From: Vitis vinifera
Lineage: Eukaryota > Streptophyta > Magnoliopsida > Vitales > Vitaceae
Assembly: GCF_030704535.1 (NCBI RefSeq)
Contig: NC_081820.1
Span: 21,145,001 to 21,209,000 of the forward strand
Length of the DNA stretch: 64,000 bases
Reading direction: 5' to 3'
Shown: positions 58,716 through 64,000 of the stretch, one piece after another
How the letters are laid out: each line of letters begins with the position of its first letter
Position numbering within the stretch: position 1 is the stretch's first letter
Notes under the pieces: model-generated
Told to the model about the DNA's origin: nothing
Databases searched by the model: none
What the model saw: the letters and a program-made list of their open reading frames with translations, nothing else
Position numbers and translations under genes: made by a program

Positions 58716-59320
58716 TTAATGAATCTTGGAGCTATGATTAAAGAAGGAAATCAAGCATCCCTATAGGATCATGCAAAAACACTGATTTTCCTTCGTCATC
58801 ATCTCCATGAATGTTTAACAAAAATGGGCTGTTGATGAGAAATCACCAATCTCGTCCAACTAGATTTGAATCATTCCCTGAAGTGAATGTAATATTGTCC
58901 CAAACTCATGGACGATGACAACGACAAGGTCGTGGTCATGGAAGAAATCCCTAATACCATGGTTCTTATAGTAATAATTCACCAAATTCTCAAAAAAGAA
59001 AAACCTCATTGCACCACTAGAAGTGGAATAATACTGAGGTAAAACAAGAAAATGGGAAGTGTTTACAAGATAAACCTCCTAAGAACCATGAGAATAATTG
59101 TTATAAATGTGGTATGAAGGGGCATTGGTTGCATACCTATCGTACGCCCAACATTTGGTCGACCTTTACTAAGCATGAATAAAAGGAATGGAAGTTGAAA
59201 TGAACTTCATTGATAGTGATGGCCAAGTGGATCTAACCCATTTAGATGTTTCAGATTTCTTTGAGAATCCTAATGGGAAAATTGACCATCTAATTGGTGA
59301 TGGAAATGTTTGTTATGATT
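58716..59320 (+). pseudogene. Copia gag relic with damaged zinc knuckle
   Basis: The recognisable part is a basic region (GRGHGRNP-type, near 58,925-58,955) and CYKCGMKGHWLHTY at about 59,099-59,140, a CX2CX4HX4C knuckle in which the last Cys is Tyr. Frameshifts and stops precede it, and the N-terminal gag is largely gone. Confidence 0.75.
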
Positions 59321-60026
59321 AAACGTTATGTTTAGTTATTTGCAAATAGGTTTATTTTGTTATCATCTTTGAACACATTGTTTATTGTTCATCTTTTATA
59401 GTTTATTTCACATTTTATTATTTATCATTTAAATTCTTTTCTTTATTTATACTTGAAGATATATGAATCTCTCTCATATATTGATCCATCACTACAATTA
59501 GTTTGATTATTGAAATACCACCTTGTTATTTCATGTATAAATTGCTCAACACTTACAAAATCAAATGTGTGAGATACTTACGAAATATATAACTTTAAAT
59601 TATCTTTTCATATTTGTTTTATTGTGTTATATATGCTCTCATTGCTTTTACACAACTTATTAAGTTAAGTCATCATCGATGACTAATATTCTTCCATTGA
59701 TTTTAATTCTTTCTCTATGATAACATTTCTTCAACTCTACAAAGACAAAGTCTTTATGACAATGTTTTATGACTTATTAATTTGATGAAACTCTTGTCTC
59801 ATTAATTGCACAACATTGATGACAAACAATGTTAATACTATATCAGGTGACAGAAACCTGATTAAAGGCTCCAGAAGAGCTTATACTATGTCACTAGTAG
59901 TATTTGATTCCATGTGAATGACACTTTATACGATGATAGATCCAGAAGAATCTTGTAAGACCAACTTGGTCCCCCGGGGTAAAAGGTCATATGGATGTAC
60001 ATTACAAAACCAGAAGTTTTTAATTA
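59321..60026 (+). pseudogene. AT-rich interval with pre-integrase scrap; integrase core missing
   Basis: 59,330-59,850 shows no recognisable coding. About 59,865-59,945 translates to a GSRRAYTM..DTLYDDRSRR-like pre-integrase piece with a stop. No DDE integrase core is present before the integrase C-terminal segment that starts at about 60,027. Confidence 0.6.
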
Positions 60027-60480
60027 GTGACTAGTCTACCTATACACTTAAAAGGTAGAATGACATGTTGTGCAGATTATCATTTTAATGAGACAATTTT
60101 CTCACCGTTAGGGGGAGAAGAGCCAGTTCCAGAAGAACGGCGTGAAATTATTTGGAATGCATTGACTTTGACTCATCTTGATCCTCATACAAATCAATGT
60201 GAATTAGAAGTTCAAAGGACTATTCATTTGCAAAATCTTACAAATAAATTACAAGATGCATTTATTGATACAAAGAAAGTGACAAAATCATATATCCCGG
60301 CTGCAAATACTCTAGCACAGATTGATGTCCTTGTAGGACAGTTAACAAATTAATCTAAGATACGCTTGAAGCGTGGTAGACCTAACGGCTCTAAGGATGT
60401 AACTCTCCGGAAGAGGAGAACCCAAGAAAAACTTAGCACTCTAAAAGAGGCCATAAAAAATAACTGATCAGTTTAAAATT
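60027..60480 (+). pseudogene. Copia integrase C-terminus and linker
   Basis: An open stretch of 108 codons (60,027-60,353) reads DYHFNETIFSPLGGE, EERREIIWNALTLTHLDP and KVTKSYIPAANT, typical of the region after the integrase core. A stop at 60,351 is followed by KRGRPNGSKDVTLRKRR-type basic linker. Confidence 0.85.
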
Positions 60481-62322
60481 GATAAATCTATAGCCCTGGA
60501 AGAGGCACAAATAATACAAGAAGCCCTTGAAGAGGCACATATATTGAACAAAAAGCCCTTGAAGAGGCATAAGTACCCGAAAATTCTGAGATCTTAGTAA
60601 GTTATGTATACACGGGAGAAAAATTGGATCAAAATAATATTATTTTCACTTTCCAAGTGGCCTTCATAAGAAATGATGAAGATCTTGAACCACGAAATGT
60701 GGAAGAATGCCGACATAGAAATGATTGGCCAAAATGGAAAAAAGTTTTACAGGCAAAGTTAAACTCATTAATAAAATGAGAAGTTTTTGGACCTGTAGTC
60801 CAAACACCTGAAGATGTAAAGCCTGTTGGGTACAAAGGGGTATTTGTACGAAAACGCAATGAGAATAATGAGATCATAAGATATAAAGTGTGATTAGTAG
60901 CACAAGGTTTCTCGCAAAAACCTGGTATTGACTATGAGAAAACATTATTTCCCGTCATGGACACAATCACATATAATTTCTTAATTAGTTTGGCAGTCCA
61001 AGAAGGACTAGATATGCGTCTCATGAATGTTATTACAGTATATTTATATGGATCCATGGATAATGATATATACATGAAAATCTCTGAAGGATTTAAATTG
61101 CCTGAAGCAAATTGTACAAAGCCTCGTAGCATGTACTCAATCAAGTTACAACGATCCTTGTATGGATTAAAGTAATTTGGATGCATGTGGTACAATCGCT
61201 TTAGCGAATAATTGCTAAAAGAAGGGTATATGAATAATCTTTTATGCCCATGCATCTTCATTAAGAAATCAGAAACCAGATTTGCAATTATGGCAGTGTA
61301 TGTTGATGACTTAAATCTTGTTGGAACTCTTGAAGAGCTCACAAAAACAAAAAATTAATTGAAAAATGAATTTGAGATGAAAGGTCTTGGAAAAACAAAA
61401 TTCTGTCTCGGTTTGCAGATTAAGCATTTTCCAAATGGAGTTTTATTACATCAATCAACATACATTAAGAAAGTTTTGAAGCATTTTTATATGGATAAAG
61501 TGCATCCTTTAAGTTCTCCAATGATTGTCCGATCACTTGATGTGAAAAATGACGCATTTCGTCCTTGCGAAAAATGATGAAGAATTATTTGGTCCTGAAG
61601 TACCATATCTTAGTGCTATTGGTGAACTTATATATCTTGCCAATTGTATACGTCCAAACATTGCTTTTTCTATCAATTTATTAGCAAGATATAGTTTCGC
61701 TCCAACTCAAAGACATTGGAATGGTATCAAACATATATTGCGTTATCTTTGCGAAACTACTAGTATGAGTCTATTTTACTCAAGAGAATCAAAGCAACAA
61801 TTGCTTGGATATGCAGATGCAGAATATCTTTTAGATCCTTATAAAGGTAAGTCACAAACATGGTATGTGTTTAATTACAATGGTACTGTTATCTCATGGA
61901 GATCTATCAAACAAACAATGGTGGTCACGTCATCAAATCATTCAGAAATTCTTGCAATTCATGAAGCAAGTTGTGAATATGTATGGTTAAGGTCAATGAT
62001 CCAACATATTCAAGAAACATGTGGACTACCTTCCATTAGAGGCAATGCAACCAAGTTACATGAAGATAATGTTGCTTGTATTGCACAAATTAAAGGAGGA
62101 TTCATAAAAGGTGACATAACTAAGCATATCTCCCCTAAATTATTCTATACTCATGAGCTCCAAAAGAAAGGTGAGATCGATGTTCAACATATTCGATCAT
62201 GCAATAATCTAGCAGATTTATTCACAAAGGCGTTACCTTCGACCGCATTGAAAAAGTTAAAGTATGACTTTGGAATACGAAGATTGAGAGATCTACCATT
62301 TGAAATGTTGAAGAAATCATAA
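60481..62322 (+). pseudogene. Copia reverse transcriptase and RNase H relic
   Basis: Order: degenerate 10-residue repeats (60,491-60,580), RT from about 60,780, YVDD at 61,299-61,310, connection, then RNase H in an open frame of 257 codons (61,549-62,322) ending near LADLFTKALP and a short tail. Stops occur at about 60,778, 60,889, 61,172, 61,207 and 61,356, and a frame change at about 61,560 separates RT from RNase H. Not functional as it stands. Confidence 0.9.
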
Positions 62323-62545
62323 TCATGTTTACATGAGGAGGAGAATGATAATATGGATATACTGCACTATTTTTTCCTTCGTCCAAGTTTTGCCCCAATG
62401 GGTTTTACTGGCAAGGTTTTTAACGAGGCAATTATAGTAATCCAAAAGAATATTGTACTCTTTTTCCTTCACTAGGGTTTTTCCCATAGGGTTTTTCCTA
62501 GTAAGGTTTTAATGAGGCATATTCTTATGATCATCCAAGGGAGAG

Positions 62546-62738
62546 TGTTATAAAATATGAGATTTTGTACCACTATGGTAACTTGTGGATGATCATCCAT
62601 AAATATCTCTTGTAACTCCCTATAAAAGGAAGAGACCCCTAATGAAATTGAATATAGAGTTTTCCCGTGCATTCTATTCTCTTCCTACATTTTGATTTCT
62701 CTTGTTTTCTTCTCCTTTCACTTTATAATTTTACAACA
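62546..62738 (+). repeat. 3' LTR of the Copia element
   Basis: 193 bases, same length as the 5' LTR with 10 substitutions and no indels. Followed directly by the TAGAA duplication. Confidence 0.93.
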
Positions 62739-62743
62739 TAGAA

Positions 62744-63328
62744 AGTTTTTTCAGATGTTCACCAAATTTATTGGGATTTGCCTTATACCACGATGGCATC
62801 TAGAATGACCTCGCCAAGCGCAAAACTTCATCCCTATTAACATATGTGCATAAGTTTTATATATACTAATTTTATATCTTCTAATATTTCTAATATATTC
62901 ATATAAAAAATGAAATATTTAAATACAATTTTAATAAATAAATTAATTTTAATCATCTTATTTTTAAATTTCATTTAACTAGTTATTAAATATATAAAAA
63001 CTATCATGAAAATCTTTTTAATAAATTAATATTTTTTATATCTTTTATATATTGATTAAATTCAAGAGAAATATAAGCTCATAAATAAAATGACATAATT
63101 TTTAAAAAAAATAATGATACATATATTATAATTTCTTTTATATTCTTAAATACATCCAAATTATATAGATCTTATTTTAGTGGTATATCAAATAATTGTG
63201 TTTTAATTTTTATACGTTATTATCTAATGTGACAAATTTTGTCGTATTTTGATATTTTATTATGACTTGAATATATAATCTACCTCATTATAGATTTCAT
63301 AAAATTTTGTATTAATATCGAATCGTTA
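62744..63328. other. AT-rich spacer, inverted counterpart of 34,800-36,100
   Basis: No gene. It aligns in reverse with the DNA on both sides of the hAT-type MITE but has no MITE at the corresponding point (about 62,815-62,840). Confidence 0.6.
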
Positions 63329-64000
63329 GCTTAGAAGTCAAGAATCCCAACTCAATGGTCAAACAATATGGTATGTGGGGCATATGAAAGTGATCCTCCC
63401 AGCTTGGAGACAAAAAGTTGTTTTTATTTTTATTTATTTATTCTTTTTAACAAATAGAGCAAATTTTAAAAATAATTTTCTGTTTTTAAATTTACTGCTC
63501 TTTGTACCATGCATGGAAGCGCCGACATGGACATTACCAACATGGACATTAGATCAAAACCTAAAACGAGCATAATTCTTTATGGATATTCTCCCGGCGG
63601 TGGTAGTTACCCGGTTGCTGAGGTTGCTTCAAATTACTCACAACTTTTATTGCCCTTATTTTCAAACATATATAGAAGGACGATATCCTAAGCAGAGAAA
63701 GCCAAAGAAACGTAATCGAGTTGAATACTTTCTCAGTTCCTACTTCCAGCGGAGGAATAGAAGAACAGGCATAGGGGAGGAAGAAAGACAAAAGCAAAAA
63801 TAAATTAATGAATGAAAACGGCAGCCTACCAACTTGGACATCAGATCATATTTCCCTGGATTATTCAAATGCCCATCTACCTACATACAAGTCCCCATTC
63901 ATATATCATCAAATATAAGCAAAGGAGAAACCAATTCAATGACAACTAGAGCTATCAAATCCAATATTTCTTTTATTAATTTACTTTTCAATAATGTTCA
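63329..64000 (+). promoter_or_regulatory. Upstream region of a probable seventh STS gene (plus strand)
   Basis: 63,329-63,414 (AGAATCCCAACTCAATGG onward) is the reverse complement of 34,600-34,680 upstream of STS5, with a W-box core (plus-strand GGTCAA, 63,357-63,362). 63,826-63,940 (CCTACCAACTTGGACATC, TGGATTATTCAAATGC, CTACATACAAGTCCC) is the counterpart of 27,590-27,690 upstream of STS3. About 0.4 kb between them (63,420-63,820) is unrelated and holds short frames of no known family. The TATA box and 16-base element are not reached before the window ends. Confidence 0.65.

Larger units (their letters stand above)
57667..62738 (+). mobile_element. Copia retrotransposon with intact LTRs and 5-bp target-site duplication
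   Basis: Both LTRs are 193 bases (57,667-57,859 and 62,546-62,738), running TGTTATAAAA to (A/C)AACA-type ends. The duplication TAGAA is at 57,662-57,666 and 62,739-62,743. After the 5' LTR comes CATTATCAGCACGAC, the primer region of many Copia elements; CAAGGGAGAG before the 3' LTR is the polypurine tract. By eye the LTRs differ at 10 of 193 sites (about 5%). Internal order is gag, protease/pre-integrase, integrase C-terminus, RT, RNase H, all broken, with the integrase core missing. Each LTR carries a TATAAAAGG box near its middle. Confidence 0.93.
57226..64000. repeat. Inverted duplication, arm 2 (split by a Copia insertion)
   Basis: Apart from 57,667-62,738, this is the inverted counterpart of 34,431-36,562. 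It extends to the window edge, where it should lead into an STS gene on the plus strand. Confidence 0.75.

Noticed and set aside
63375-63803. Short frames near the right edge
   Set aside because: They overlap on both strands, lack family similarity and fall inside the disrupted STS upstream block.

Overview
The window is plant nuclear DNA, almost certainly from a grapevine (Vitis, probably V. vinifera or a close relative). It holds a tandem stilbene synthase (STS) cluster of the kind known from grape chromosome 16: six complete two-exon STS genes of 392 codons each, embedded in AT-rich DNA full of decayed Copia-type LTR retrotransposons and MITEs. The species call rests on recognising the protein family and its clustering; no database search was run.

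Layout: 0-11.5 kb carries STS1 (minus) flanked by retroelement remnants. 11.5-18 kb is nested repeat DNA. STS2 (plus, 18.9-20.5 kb) is the only gene on the forward strand. A deleted Copia element lies at 23.1-25.6 kb. STS3, STS4 and STS5 (all minus, 26.1-34.3 kb) form a tight array with a unit of about 3.5 kb. 34.8-42.6 kb is repeat DNA with a clean hAT-type MITE. 42.6-55.2 kb is a second copy of the first 11.5 kb and contains STS6 (minus). 55.2-64 kb is largely an inverted counterpart of the 34.3-41 kb region, opened by a Copia element with intact ends and target-site duplication (57,667-62,738). The last 700 bases look like the upstream region of a further, plus-strand STS gene beyond the window edge.

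The six genes encode the same enzyme type, a cytosolic type III polyketide synthase making resveratrol from 4-coumaroyl-CoA and three malonyl-CoA. All keep the Cys164-His303-Asn336 triad and a phase-1 intron after the first base of codon 60. All share an identical 16-base element just upstream of the TATA box that contains a MYB-type ACCAAC core, which suggests co-regulation. The genes differ at few residues; the most striking change is Gly305Ser beside the catalytic histidine in STS6.

The main structural story is growth of the cluster by duplication: local tandem copying (STS3-4-5), a large direct duplication (STS1/STS6 blocks) and an inverted duplication (around 34-41 kb versus 55-64 kb). 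Transposon junctions shared between copies order these events. I found no sign of a non-plant or wholly new system; the unusual material is in repeat architecture, promoter conservation and paralogue-specific coding changes.
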